Source: Tannerella sp.
Lineage (GTDB): Bacteria > Bacteroidota > Bacteroidia > Bacteroidales > Tannerellaceae
Assembly: GCA_031272655.1 (NCBI GenBank)
Contig: JAISTJ010000203.1
Location: 1-15,803 of the forward strand
Length of the DNA: 15,803 nt
Reading direction: 5' to 3'
Part shown: positions 1-7,744 of the stretch, in pieces
How positions within the stretch are numbered: the first letter of the stretch is position 1
Layout: every line of letters begins with the position of its first letter
Notes under the pieces: model-generated
Told to the model about the DNA's origin: nothing
The model's database searches: none
The model's input: the letters and a program-made list of their open reading frames with translations, nothing else
Made by a program: the position numbers and the translations under genes

Positions 1-543
1 TTTTCGTTTGCTGTCTATATGGTACCGGGCTTGTGGGGCGCGCCGCTGAAAGCCATCAGCGCTTTCTCGCCCCCGCTCTATACGCAGGATTTCAGCCTCT
101 ACGACGGCGAGGTGCATGCGCAGTTCGACGACTACGAGGCGGGCATGGCGTATGCCGCTCGCGTCGGCAAACCGGTGATGATTGATTTTTCAGGCTACGG
201 CTGCGTTAACTGCCGCAAGATGGAAGCAGCGGTGTGGACAGACCAGCGCGTAAAGCATATCATTGAAAAAGACTATGTTCTGATAACCCTGATGGTGGAC
301 GACAAGACAAAACTGCCTGAACCGCAGACCATTGAAGAGAACGGCAGACAGCGCACGCTCAAAACCGTCGGCGACAGATGGAGTTACCTGCAGCGCAGCA
401 AGTTCGGCGCCAACGCCCAGCCGTTCTACGTGCTGTTAGACCATACGGGCGCCCCCCTCGCCCCCTCATACGCCTACAACGAGGACGTCCCCAAATACAT
501 CAACTTCCTCGAAAAAGGCAAGCGCCGGTTCCTCAACAAATGA
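1..543 (+). CDS. dsbD: DsbD-like thiol:disulfide interchange protein, C-terminal part (5' truncated by window edge)
   Basis: The frame is open from base 1, so the gene starts outside the window and only the last 180 codons are seen. The fragment begins with the end of a hydrophobic membrane segment (FSFAVYMVPGLWGAP) and then PLKAISAFSPP, as in Bacteroidota DsbD/cytochrome c biogenesis-type proteins. A thioredoxin-like domain follows, carrying a CVNC redox motif (Cys68 and Cys71 of the fragment, in GYGCVNCRKMEAAVW) and a likely cis-Pro segment (NAQPFYVLLD). In this family the membrane core passes electrons from cytoplasmic thioredoxin to periplasmic thiol proteins through the C-terminal domain. 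The protein ends normally at GKRRFLNK. What precedes it in the operon is not visible. The family call is good; exact orthology to E. coli DsbD is an inference because the N-terminal domains are missing. Confidence 0.85.
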   Translation, partial: FSFAVYMVPGLWGAPLKAISAFSPPLYTQDFSLYDGEVHAQFDDYEAGMAYAARVGKPVMIDFSGYGCVNCRKMEAAVWTDQRVKHIIEKDYVLITLMVDDKTKLPEPQTIEENGRQRTLKTVGDRWSYLQRSKFGANAQPFYVLLDHTGAPLAPSYAYNEDVPKYINFLEKGKRRFLNK

Positions 544-545
544 TT

Positions 546-715
546 GTCCGCGAATGATTATTTTCCCAGTCCGCGAATGATTATTTATGTCCACGAATTA
601 CACGAATGAACACGAATAATAATCATTAGTGAAAATTAGCGCCATTAGTGGACAAAAAAAAATTCGTGAAAATTAGTGCTATTAGTGGACAAAAACCGCG
701 CCATTAGTGGACAAA
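546..715. repeat. Cluster of short degenerate direct and inverted repeats between convergent genes
   Basis: The motif gtccgcgaatgattattt occurs twice (546-563 and 569-586, period 23), followed by the variant gtccacgaatta at 589. The ten bases aatgattatt (553-562, 576-585) recur inverted as aataatcatt (618-627). To the right, a 28-base unit at 629-656 is repeated at 666-693 with two mismatches, and cgccattagtggacaaa occurs exactly at 640-656 and 699-715. The right-hand units are partly the reverse complement of the left-hand ones (gtccac...cgaa against ttcgtg...gtggac), so the cluster is a decayed inverted-repeat array. It fills the gap between two convergent genes and reaches almost to the stop codon at 724. 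No coding potential is seen. It may act as a bidirectional transcription end or be a remnant of a non-autonomous element; neither can be decided here. Confidence 0.75.
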
Positions 716-723
716 TTAGTGAA

Positions 724-1365
724 TCACCGTCCGAAGTCGAGGACGGTGTTAGAGCCGTACAAGGCATGAGGCTGTATAGAGACGCCCAATTTTATATAGC
801 TGTCATTGAGCAGGATACGGCGGTGCCCGAGCGCTCCGTTGTTTTCCCCTGCGTCTATCAGCAGCGACATCACTACCGACAGGCCGTTTTGTGAGCCGCC
901 GTAATGACAACATTCCGCCGAATACTCCACCGTACATCCTGTCTGGTCGCGTCCGTGCCCGACTATCCCAAGCCGTCCCCCTTCGCGGGCAAAACAAAGC
1001 GCCGAAGCATAAAGCGCCGAATCGGGCATTAAAACCGGCAACGGCTTCATGGCCTTCAGTTCGTCTAACAAAGTCGCTTTTCGCGCGTCCCACGCATATC
1101 CTTTAAGATAGCCCGGTTCGCCGTCATACTCTTTAGCAAAAGTACGGGCAAAAAGCGGCGGGTTAATACGCGCAAGATTGATATAGTAATAAACTTCTTT
1201 CTCTTTATCACTCAGATAGTCAATATCTTTAGCAGTACCGGCAAGACGATATTCCTCCTCCCTCCACTCATCCTGAGTTGAAACCTCTTCGGGAAAAAGC
1301 GAGCAGGCGCACAGCAGCAACGCCACTATAACAAATCCGTCCTTCACTGCAAAAAAAATTTTCAT
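724..1365 (-). CDS. CAP-domain (SCP/PR-1-like) lipoprotein
   Basis: A protein of 213 residues with an N-terminal signal and lipobox (MKIFFAVKDG...ALLLCAC, lipidated Cys probably in LCAC), so it is probably exported and membrane-anchored. The body fits the CAP superfamily: the helix EKEVYYYINLARINPPLFA, a GHGRD histidine, an AEC segment supplying the CAP glutamate, and a C-terminal GALGHRRILL motif. Bacterial CAP proteins are secreted and mostly of unknown function. The ATG at 1365 is preferred over the upstream one at 1416. A -7-like TATCTTTG lies at 1401-1394, between the two, so transcripts from it would begin after 1416; the signal peptide also starts cleanly at 1365. The segment TGCTVEYSAECCHYGG is unusually rich in cysteine. 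It is convergent with the DsbD-like gene and has no operon partner in the window. Confidence 0.8.
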   Translation of the reverse strand: MKIFFAVKDGFVIVALLLCACSLFPEEVSTQDEWREEEYRLAGTAKDIDYLSDKEKEVYYYINLARINPPLFARTFAKEYDGEPGYLKGYAWDARKATLLDELKAMKPLPVLMPDSALYASALCFAREGGRLGIVGHGRDQTGCTVEYSAECCHYGGSQNGLSVVMSLLIDAGENNGALGHRRILLNDSYIKLGVSIQPHALYGSNTVLDFGR

Positions 1366-1393
1366 CTGTAATATTTTCAAATGTTTGATGGGA

Positions 1394-1401
1394 CAAAGAT
1401 A
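1394..1401 (-). promoter_or_regulatory. Bacteroidota -7 promoter element for the CAP lipoprotein gene
   Basis: On the minus strand this reads TATCTTTG, a full match to TAnnTTTG. Transcription would begin near 1390, giving a leader of about 25 bases before the ATG at 1365. No convincing -33 TTTG is visible. Confidence 0.6.
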
Positions 1402-1481
1402 GTAAAGATTTTTCAATCACAGCAGGGAAGAAAAAAATTTTTTTTATAAGAAATTTTTTCACCATGTTTTAAAAAAAACAT

Positions 1482-1489
1482 TATCTTTG
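1482..1489 (+). promoter_or_regulatory. Bacteroidota -7 promoter element for the dnaN operon
   Basis: TATCTTTG is an exact TAnnTTTG match, 47 bases before the dnaN ATG, in a very A/T-rich stretch. The -33 region is degenerate. It is the only good promoter candidate ahead of the five-gene block, whose internal junctions leave little room for others. Confidence 0.65.
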
Positions 1490-1536
1490 CCCTTGAAACC
1501 GAAAAGATTTTTTTAACTAATAAATTATAAAAGAGT

Positions 1537-2661
1537 ATGATTAAATTCAATGTTTCAAGTACGGCGCTGCTTACGGCTCTGCAATCGCTCAGTAAGGTCA
1601 TTGCGTCAAAAAACACTTTGCCGATTTTGGACTGTTTCCTGTTCGACCTTAACGGGGAGAAGCTCGTCATCACTGCCTCCGATACGGAGACAAAGTTAGT
1701 AACAACCATTGACGTTTTCACTGCCGAAGGCGCCGGACTGTTTGCTATCGAAGCCAAACGTATGCTCGAATCGCTTAAGGAATTGCCGGAACAGCCTTTA
1801 ACTATTGACATTAATGATGATATGATTGTCAATATTGAGTATGAAAACGGGCGTTTTAACCTTCCCGGTCAGGCAGGCGACGCATATCCTCAGCAGAAAG
1901 CGCTGAAAGAGACTGCCACAGCAATTGATATAGAATCGCAGATACTGCTTAACGGTATCAACCGCACATTCTTTGCTACAGCGGAAGATGAGCTTCGACC
2001 CGTGATGAATGGCGTTTATTTCGACATCAAAACAGAGCATCTCACATTTGTTGCATCAGACGGTCATAAACTCGTTCGCCTGCGTAACTTTGCGATTAAA
2101 GGCAGCGCAGATGCTTCTTTCATCCTGCCAAAGAAGCCTGCAAACCTGCTCAAAGGTCTGCTGCTGAAAAATTCAGACTTAATAACAATTACTTTTGACG
2201 ATAATAACGCACGTTTTACAACACCTAATTTTGAGATGGTTTGCCGTCTGATAGAAGGACGTTTTCCGAACTATGAATCTGTCATACCCGCCGAAAGTCC
2301 CAATATTGCTACAATAGACCGCCTTTCATTGCTTACCGCACTTAAAAGAGTCTCGGTGTTCTCTAATCAGGGAAGCAGTCTCGTTAAACTACAATTGTCG
2401 GAAAATGAGATACTTGTATCAGCTCAGGACATTGATTTTGCTACATCGGCTGAAGAAAAAGTCGTTTGCCAGTATAACGCTACACCATTCAATATCGGCT
2501 TCAAGTCTTCTTTCCTGATAGAAATACTTGCAAATATTTCTGCTTCCGAAGTGCTTCTGCAACTCAAAGACCCTTCGCGATCCGGAATAATCGTACCCGC
2601 TGCAAACGAGGACAACGAAGACTTATTGATGTTGCTGATGCCTATGATGTTAAATGACTGA
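1537..2661 (+). CDS. dnaN: DNA polymerase III subunit beta (sliding clamp)
   Basis: A protein of 374 residues, the usual length for the bacterial beta clamp. It starts MIKFNVSSTALLTALQSLSKVIASKNTLPILDCFLF, the typical first helix and strand of domain I. The middle carries the conserved NRTFFATAEDELRPVMNGVYFD and FVASDGHKLVRL segments of domain II, then the domain II/III passage ENFE-like MVCRLIEGRFPNYESVIP. The C-terminus, LLMLLMPMMLND, matches the ending that contributes to the partner-peptide pocket. Two copies would form the ring that tethers polymerase III and repair proteins to DNA. The ATG at 1537 follows an A-rich leader and a candidate -7 element at 1482. It is the first gene of the operon; the exonuclease begins 2 bases after its stop. 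Confidence 0.97.
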   Translation: MIKFNVSSTALLTALQSLSKVIASKNTLPILDCFLFDLNGEKLVITASDTETKLVTTIDVFTAEGAGLFAIEAKRMLESLKELPEQPLTIDINDDMIVNIEYENGRFNLPGQAGDAYPQQKALKETATAIDIESQILLNGINRTFFATAEDELRPVMNGVYFDIKTEHLTFVASDGHKLVRLRNFAIKGSADASFILPKKPANLLKGLLLKNSDLITITFDDNNARFTTPNFEMVCRLIEGRFPNYESVIPAESPNIATIDRLSLLTALKRVSVFSNQGSSLVKLQLSENEILVSAQDIDFATSAEEKVVCQYNATPFNIGFKSSFLIEILANISASEVLLQLKDPSRSGIIVPAANEDNEDLLMLLMPMMLND

Positions 2662-2663
2662 TA

Positions 2664-3431
2664 ATGAAGTTGAATTTAAATAATCCGCTTGTATTTTTCG
2701 ATCTTGAGACAACCGGAATTAACATCATTCACGACCGTATCGTTGAAATCGCATATCTGAAAGTTTATCCCGACGGAAATGAAGAAAGCAAGACTCGTCG
2801 GATAAACCCTCAGATGCACATTCCCGCAGAAGCGACTGCTATTCATGGTATTACTGATGAAGATGTAAAAGACTGTCCTACTTTCAAAGCAATAGCAAAG
2901 TCACTTGCTGCACAGATAAAAGGTTGCGACTTGGCAGGGTTCAACTCCAACAAGTTCGATATCCCCATGCTTGCCGAAGAGTTCTTGCGTGCAGATGTGA
3001 ATATTGATTTAAGTAATAGGAAGTTTATTGATGTTCAGACTATTTTCCATAAAATGGAGCCGCGAGACCTCAAAGCCGCCGTCAAGTTTTATTGTGGGAA
3101 GGAGCATGTAGGCGCTCACGGCGCTGAAGCCGACACACGAGCCACCTATGAAGTGCTGAAAGGGCAGTTAGACCGCTATCCTGATCTTAAGAATGACATT
3201 GACGCCCTGTCGAAACTTTCTTCCTACAATAATAATATTGATTTTGCAGGACGCTTCATTTATGACGATAACAATGTGGAAATCATTAACTTCGGAAAAT
3301 ACAAGGGGCAGCCTGTCAGGGATGTGTTGAAAAACGACATCGGTTATTACGGATGGATTATTCAGGGTGATTTTGCGCTGAATACCAAACAAAAACTGAC
3401 GGATATATATTTGAGTATGAAAAATGACTGA
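2664..3431 (+). CDS. DEDDh-family 3'-5' exonuclease (DnaQ/epsilon-like)
   Basis: A 255-residue protein with an RNase T/DnaQ-type fold. The acidic metal ligands are visible: Asp13 and Glu15 in VFFDLETTG, Asp99 in GFNSNKFDIPML, and His152 with Asp157 in HGAEAD, which makes it DEDDh. The segment AIHGITDEDV is also typical. After about residue 210 there is a small extra domain, INFGKYKGQPVRDVL...YYGWIIQGDFALNTK, of the kind found at the end of ExoX-like exonucleases. It probably removes 3' nucleotides in proofreading or repair. Being joined to dnaN supports a role at the replisome, but whether it is the polymerase III proofreading subunit is not shown. Its last 8 bases overlap coaBC, suggesting translational coupling. 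Confidence 0.9.
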   Translation: MKLNLNNPLVFFDLETTGINIIHDRIVEIAYLKVYPDGNEESKTRRINPQMHIPAEATAIHGITDEDVKDCPTFKAIAKSLAAQIKGCDLAGFNSNKFDIPMLAEEFLRADVNIDLSNRKFIDVQTIFHKMEPRDLKAAVKFYCGKEHVGAHGAEADTRATYEVLKGQLDRYPDLKNDIDALSKLSSYNNNIDFAGRFIYDDNNVEIINFGKYKGQPVRDVLKNDIGYYGWIIQGDFALNTKQKLTDIYLSMKND

Positions 3432-4632
3432 CAAAAAGATTATTCTGGGCATAACAGGCAGTATTGCTGCATACAAGGCTGCATTTCTGACTCGTTTACT
3501 TGTTTCAAAAGGCGCTGAGGTACAGGTTGTTATGACGCCTGCAGGAAAAGAATTCATCACCCCCTTGACGCTTGCTACATTAAGCCGTAAACCTGTTGTA
3601 AGCGAATTTTTTTCAGGGCGCGACGGCAGCTGGAACAGTCATGTGGCGCTCGGACTGTGGGCTGATGCAATGCTTATAGCCCCCGCTACGGCTTCCACCA
3701 TAGGAAAAATGGCTAATGGCATAGCTGATAATATGCTCGTTACTACCTATTTGTCTTGCAAAGCTCCTGTCTTCGTTGCTCCGGCAATGGATTTGGATAT
3801 GTTCGCCCATCCCGCCACCCAACAAAACATAGACCGTTTGCGCACCTTCGGCAATCACATCATTGAGCCTGCAACAGGAGAGCTTGCAAGTGGTTTGGAA
3901 GGTAAGGGCAGGATGGCTGAACCTATTGATATTGTGAGTGTTCTGAATAATTTTTTCACATCAAGAGGCGCGTTAAGAGGAAAAAAAGCGCTTATAACTG
4001 CCGGACCTACATACGAAAAGATTGACCCTGTACGTTTTATAGGTAATTATTCGTCGGGTAAGATGGGTTTTGCGCTTGCAGAGGCTTGCGCAGCACGAGG
4101 CGCAGATGTAACACTGATAGCCGGACCAGTCGCTATTGAAACGCATAACAGCGCTATCCGCAGGATTAACGTCGAATCGGCTGATGAGATGTATAATGCG
4201 GCCGTAGAGCATTTTGCCGATACGGATATAGCTGTCATGTGCGCCGCTGTTGCCGACTTTAAACCGGCAGAGGCTTCAGCAATGAAAATAAAACGGGAAA
4301 ATCGCGAAGAATTGACGCTCAATTTAGTGAGTAACAAGGATATAGCGGCTAAACTTGGGCAGATGAAAAAACCCGGACAGTTACTTGCCGGTTTTGCGCT
4401 TGAAACCGAACATGATACCGAAAGCGCCATTGCCAAGTTGAAACGCAAGAACCTTGACTTCATAGCGCTTAACTCACTGAACGACAAAGGCGCATGTTTT
4501 GGATTCGATACTAACCGCGTAACAGTCATTGACAAAGCAGGCGAACAATATGATATTGCTCTGAATAGCAAGACTAAGATTGCCGACGAAATAATTGATT
4601 ATATGCTTAAAACAATAACTGTCAAAGTATGA
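3424..4632 (+). CDS. coaBC: Bifunctional phosphopantothenoylcysteine decarboxylase / phosphopantothenate-cysteine ligase
   Basis: A 402-residue fusion of the expected length. The N-terminal CoaC half is a flavoprotein domain (ILGITGSIAAYKAA) with the catalytic histidine in SWNSHVALG (His73) and the substrate-binding motif as PAMD (residues 120-123), the Bacteroidota variant of PAMN. The CoaB half begins near residue 187 with KKALITAGPTYEKIDPVRFIGNYSSGKMG, the nucleotide-binding region, and has CAAVADFKP at about 273-281 followed by KIKR. The enzyme joins cysteine to 4'-phosphopantothenate using CTP and then decarboxylates the product to 4'-phosphopantetheine, two steps of coenzyme A synthesis. 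It overlaps the upstream exonuclease by 8 bases and the downstream gene by 4 (ATGA), so translation is probably coupled. Confidence 0.96.
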   Translation: MTDKKIILGITGSIAAYKAAFLTRLLVSKGAEVQVVMTPAGKEFITPLTLATLSRKPVVSEFFSGRDGSWNSHVALGLWADAMLIAPATASTIGKMANGIADNMLVTTYLSCKAPVFVAPAMDLDMFAHPATQQNIDRLRTFGNHIIEPATGELASGLEGKGRMAEPIDIVSVLNNFFTSRGALRGKKALITAGPTYEKIDPVRFIGNYSSGKMGFALAEACAARGADVTLIAGPVAIETHNSAIRRINVESADEMYNAAVEHFADTDIAVMCAAVADFKPAEASAMKIKRENREELTLNLVSNKDIAAKLGQMKKPGQLLAGFALETEHDTESAIAKLKRKNLDFIALNSLNDKGACFGFDTNRVTVIDKAGEQYDIALNSKTKIADEIIDYMLKTITVKV

Positions 4633-5525
4633 AGTATTTAATAATTTCTCTAACGTCTTTTTTTCTGACCTGCATAACAGGAAGCGCTCAGGAGCTTACG
4701 GCTACCGTAACTATTAACAGCGACAAAGTGCAAGGTACCGACAAGAGTATCTTCCAAACGTTGCAAACAGCTCTTATTGAGTTTATTAACAACAAGAAAT
4801 GGAGTACGGCGTCGTTTTCCCAAAATGAAAGGATAGACTGTACTTTTACTATTGTCGTCAATTCGCTTGAAAATAATAAGTTTAGCTGCGAGATACAAGT
4901 TCAGGCTCGCCGTCCTGTTTACAATTCTGCCTATACTACAACGATTTTCAACATACGCGATACGGAGTTTGATTTTGAATATACGGAATATCAACAACTT
5001 GAGCATACCGAAGAAACGCTTGACAGTAATCTTACGGCGACAATAATTTATTATATCTACATGATTCTGGGGTTCGATTTCGACAGTTTTTCGCCTAACG
5101 GCGGCAAGCAGTTTTTCCAGCAGGCGCAACAGATAGTGTCGTTAGCGCAGTCAAACTCACAATGGAACGGCTGGACTGCGTTTGCCAACAAGCGCAACCG
5201 TCATGCTTTGGCTACTGCATTAACTGAAAATCAGGGAGAAAGTTTTCATACACTATGGTACGCATATCACCGTAAGGGATTAGACGAGATGGCAGCTAAC
5301 GCAGACCGCGGACGCGCCAACATCATTGCCGCGCTACCCGCCCTTAAAACCCTGAAACAGGCAAGACCCACTTCGCCATTGCTACAACTTTTTACCGACT
5401 GCAAACTTGATGAAACGGTGCTAATATACTCCAAAGCAACCGTTCAAGAGAAACAGGAAGGATATAAGATGTTTTCAGAGCTATTTCCCGCTGCTTCAAC
5501 CCGTTATGCTTCACTAAAAAACTGA
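4629..5525 (+). CDS. porD: DUF4835 family exported protein, PorD-like (type IX secretion-associated)
   Basis: A 298-residue protein with a clear signal peptide (MKYLIISLTSFFLTCITGSAQ), then ELTATVTINSDKVQGTDKSIFQTLQTALIEFINNKKW, the usual opening of DUF4835 proteins. Further family-like features are RIDCTFTIVVN, the central DFEYTEYQQLEHTEETLDSNLTATIIYYIYMILGFDFDSFSPNGGKQFFQQAQ, and a C-terminal helical region. This family includes PorD, linked to the type IX secretion system of Porphyromonas gingivalis; its molecular role is unclear. The position between coaBC and recN is the usual one in Bacteroidales. Its start overlaps the coaBC stop (ATGA) and recN begins 4 bases after its end. The family call is firm; the PorD role is carried over from memory of the family, and no other type IX gene lies in this window. 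Confidence 0.8.
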   Translation: MKYLIISLTSFFLTCITGSAQELTATVTINSDKVQGTDKSIFQTLQTALIEFINNKKWSTASFSQNERIDCTFTIVVNSLENNKFSCEIQVQARRPVYNSAYTTTIFNIRDTEFDFEYTEYQQLEHTEETLDSNLTATIIYYIYMILGFDFDSFSPNGGKQFFQQAQQIVSLAQSNSQWNGWTAFANKRNRHALATALTENQGESFHTLWYAYHRKGLDEMAANADRGRANIIAALPALKTLKQARPTSPLLQLFTDCKLDETVLIYSKATVQEKQEGYKMFSELFPAASTRYASLKN

Positions 5526-5529
5526 CGCC

Positions 5530-7188
5530 ATGCTAAAATCCTTAGTAATACGTAATTATGTACTGATTGACGAACTTGACATCAGTTTCGACAATGGTTT
5601 TTCTGTCATAACGGGCGAGACCGGTGCAGGAAAATCTATCATACTCGGTGCATTGTCGTTAGCGCTCGGCGAAAGGGCAGACAGCAGCAGCATTCGCTCA
5701 GGAAGCGACAAGTGCGTGATAGAAGCTACTTTCGACGTCTCCAATTACGGATTACAGCATTTTTTTGCAGACAACGACCTTGATTATAACGCCTCAGAGT
5801 GTCTTTTTCGACGCGAACTGTATGCCACAGGTCGCTCGCGCGCTTTCATTAATGATATTCCTGTAGCGCTTTCTATTGTTAAAGAGCTTGGTAACAGATT
5901 GTTAGACGTTCATTCCCAACATCAGAACCTGATGCTTTCAGATACTCATTTTCAGCTGAAAGTAGTTGATATTATGGCGCATAACGAATCTCTATTAGTG
6001 TCTTACAGCCAAGAATATGACACTTACATGACCTTGTCGCGTTCTTTGGAAGAATTACAGGAGAAAGCTCGCCTAAGCCGAAAAGAGGAGGATTATCTCA
6101 GATTCCTTCATAACGAACTTATCACGGCAAATATTCAAAGCGATGAACAGCAGGCGCTTGAGGAAGAGCTGGAAACGCTCTCACACAGCGAAGAAATCAA
6201 AACAGCTCTTTACAGGACTGCGGAATTACTTGGCAATGAGACTATTTCTGCCATTTCATCCCTTAAAGAAGCGCTTGGCGTCATCAAACAGATAATAAGT
6301 TATTATCCTAAAGCCGCAGATTACTGCGAGCGCCTCAATTCGGCGCTTATAGAAATAGACGATATAGCTCGTGAGACGGATATTTTGAAAGAAGATATTG
6401 AGTTTAGTCCCGAGCGTCTTGAATTTGTAAATCAACGACTTCAAACAATTTATAATCTATTGCAGAAACATAATGTGCGGACGGTAAGCGAATTGATAGC
6501 TATCGGTAGTGATATATCTCTTAAAATAAACGAGTTAGATTCATTTGACGAAGCAATTGCCGACTTGGAACATCGTCGTCAGGCTTCATACGAGCTTCTA
6601 ATCAGCAAAGCTTCAGAAATAACGACTGTCCGTCGCAGCGCTTCAAAACAGATTGAAAAACTGCTCGTTGAGCGCATGTTGTTGCTTGGGATGCCCAAAT
6701 CGCACTTTCAGATTCAGCTGACGCCAAAGAGCAAGCCATCGCCGGACGGTATGGATGAGATAACATTCCTTTTTTCAGCAAATAAAAACGAAACACTCAA
6801 GCCGGTAGCCCAGACAGCTTCGGGCGGCGAAATTTCGCGTTTGATGCTGTGTGTTAAGGCAATGATAGCAGGATATTCAGCGCTGCCGTCTATCATTTTT
6901 GATGAGATAGACACAGGCGTATCGGGCGAGATAGCCGATAAGATGGCAGGTATCATGCAGGAACTTGGCGTCCGTATGCAGGTATTGACTATCACTCACC
7001 TACCCCAGATAGCAGCCAAAGGCAAAGCCCACTACTTTGTTTACAAGGAAGAAACATCAGAGCGCACACTGACAAAGATACGCCGCCTGACTGCTGACGA
7101 GCGAACGGAAGAAATAGCCCGCATGTTAAGCGGCTCAACCCTCACTAAAGCCGCCATAGACAACGCTAAAGCGCTGATAGAAGGGTGA
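5530..7188 (+). CDS. recN: DNA repair protein RecN (SMC-like ATPase)
   Basis: A 552-residue protein with the SMC-type layout. The N-terminal half-ATPase has Walker A GETGAGKS at residues 29-36. Long helical coiled-coil stretches follow from about 150 to 360 (many E/L/K residues, for example LSRSLEELQEKARLSRKEEDYL). The C-terminal half-ATPase carries the signature SGGEISRLML near residue 431 and Walker B IIFDEIDTGVSGE with Asp458/Glu459. The QTASGGEISR and ITHLPQIAAKGKAHYFV segments are characteristic of RecN. It acts in recombinational repair of double-strand breaks, loading on DNA and holding ends together. It is the last gene of the dnaN operon; the sequence shows no separate promoter or SOS-type operator in front of it. 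A long structured gap follows. Confidence 0.96.
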   Translation: MLKSLVIRNYVLIDELDISFDNGFSVITGETGAGKSIILGALSLALGERADSSSIRSGSDKCVIEATFDVSNYGLQHFFADNDLDYNASECLFRRELYATGRSRAFINDIPVALSIVKELGNRLLDVHSQHQNLMLSDTHFQLKVVDIMAHNESLLVSYSQEYDTYMTLSRSLEELQEKARLSRKEEDYLRFLHNELITANIQSDEQQALEEELETLSHSEEIKTALYRTAELLGNETISAISSLKEALGVIKQIISYYPKAADYCERLNSALIEIDDIARETDILKEDIEFSPERLEFVNQRLQTIYNLLQKHNVRTVSELIAIGSDISLKINELDSFDEAIADLEHRRQASYELLISKASEITTVRRSASKQIEKLLVERMLLLGMPKSHFQIQLTPKSKPSPDGMDEITFLFSANKNETLKPVAQTASGGEISRLMLCVKAMIAGYSALPSIIFDEIDTGVSGEIADKMAGIMQELGVRMQVLTITHLPQIAAKGKAHYFVYKEETSERTLTKIRRLTADERTEEIARMLSGSTLTKAAIDNAKALIEG

Positions 7189-7495
7189 ATATAAAAAACG
7201 ACCCCTCCAACATCCCTGAAATCATTCAATCCGACTGAAATAATGCGTCAATTCATACGTTATTATTCCATAGTAACCATTTCGTAGGTCGTTATTGCAG
7301 CTTCCTCATTGACGCAGGCAATCTCACGATCTTAAACGTCAATTATACTGTCATCAATTTTGCAACACTGATTTGTGGAATAGATTTTCAGTGTAATACA
7401 ACATTGTATTTGGTTAATCTCTGCCGGATAAACGATCACAGTCTGTTGACGGGGCCGATTTGTTTTAACTTTTTTTGCTCATTCTATTTACTTTT

Positions 7496-7744
7496 AAATA
7501 AAAATCGTGGTTCTGATTTATTTGACTCGAAGGTGTTCCAAGACCCGTAATCTCAATAAGTCAGTCCACGATTTTTTCGTGGCGCTTACTTACTTATTCT
7601 TGAGATTACTCTGCCTTTTTAAAGGCGTCAAACTTGGAACTTTTCGAAGCCAAGAACAAATAGCAATACGCTATATAATACTCATACGCTTGTTTTTCAT
7701 TGCATTTTTTGCAAAAATTCTTACAAAATTTGCATTGAACAAGC
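7496..7744 (-). ncRNA. Candidate structured non-coding RNA (orientation and ends uncertain)
   Basis: A minus-strand transcript starting near 7744 would come from the -33/-7 pair at 7777-7748. It would open with the stem CGCTTGTT/AACAAGCG right at its 5' end, then form the long nested stem-loop at 7647-7527, and could end at the T-run in CCACGATTTTTATTT (7510-7496). That is about 250 nucleotides with no open frame of note. The closed long stem with an asymmetric central bubble is loosely like 6S RNA, but the plus-strand orientation would fit the 6S bubble better, with only a poor -7 match (TTTATTTG, 7517-7524). No family is recognised. Existence of the RNA is an inference from pairing and promoter placement. 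Confidence 0.35.
7527..7647. other. Nested long stem-loop
   Basis: Outer stem: 7527-7533 plus 7535-7542 (tcgaagg, one bulged t, gttccaag) pairs with 7633-7647 (cttggaac, ttttcga), 15 bp counting two g-t pairs in the plus-strand RNA. Inner stem: gtaatctcaa (7547-7556) pairs with ttgagattac (7600-7609), extended by taagt/actta (7557-7561 with 7592-7596). Tip: ccacga (7566-7571) pairs with tcgtgg (7577-7582) around a 5-base loop. A side hairpin gcctt/aaggc (7613-7626) lies in the bubble between outer and inner stems. This nested pairing over 121 bases is far beyond what chance would be expected to give. Confidence 0.75.

Noticed and set aside
546..715. Possible CRISPR array
   Set aside because: The units are short, unequal and mixed in orientation, spacing is 23 or 37 bases with no unique spacers of constant length, and no cas gene is near.
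803..1106. Open frames on both strands inside the CAP gene (Arg/Pro-rich)
   Set aside because: They are out-of-frame readings of the GC-rich CAP-domain coding region; the lipoprotein frame has the signal peptide and domain motifs.
1366..1416. Longer CAP protein starting at ATG 1416
   Set aside because: It would place a charged, cysteine-containing stretch before the signal peptide and start upstream of the predicted transcript start.
4047..4571. 174-residue minus-strand open frame inside coaBC
   Set aside because: It lies wholly within a well-supported coaBC, is Ser/Ala-rich as expected from the reverse strand, and has no family features.
7290..7320. SRP-RNA-like minus-strand stretch (GAGGAAGCTGC)
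   Set aside because: The conserved SRP core needs GGAA followed by AGCAGCC with a matching stem; here AGC is followed by TGC and the flanking helix is not present.
7630..7655. tRNA T-arm-like sequence (ttcga with flanking cttgg/ccaag)
   Set aside because: The loop is 12 bases rather than 7, and there is no acceptor, D or anticodon arm around it.
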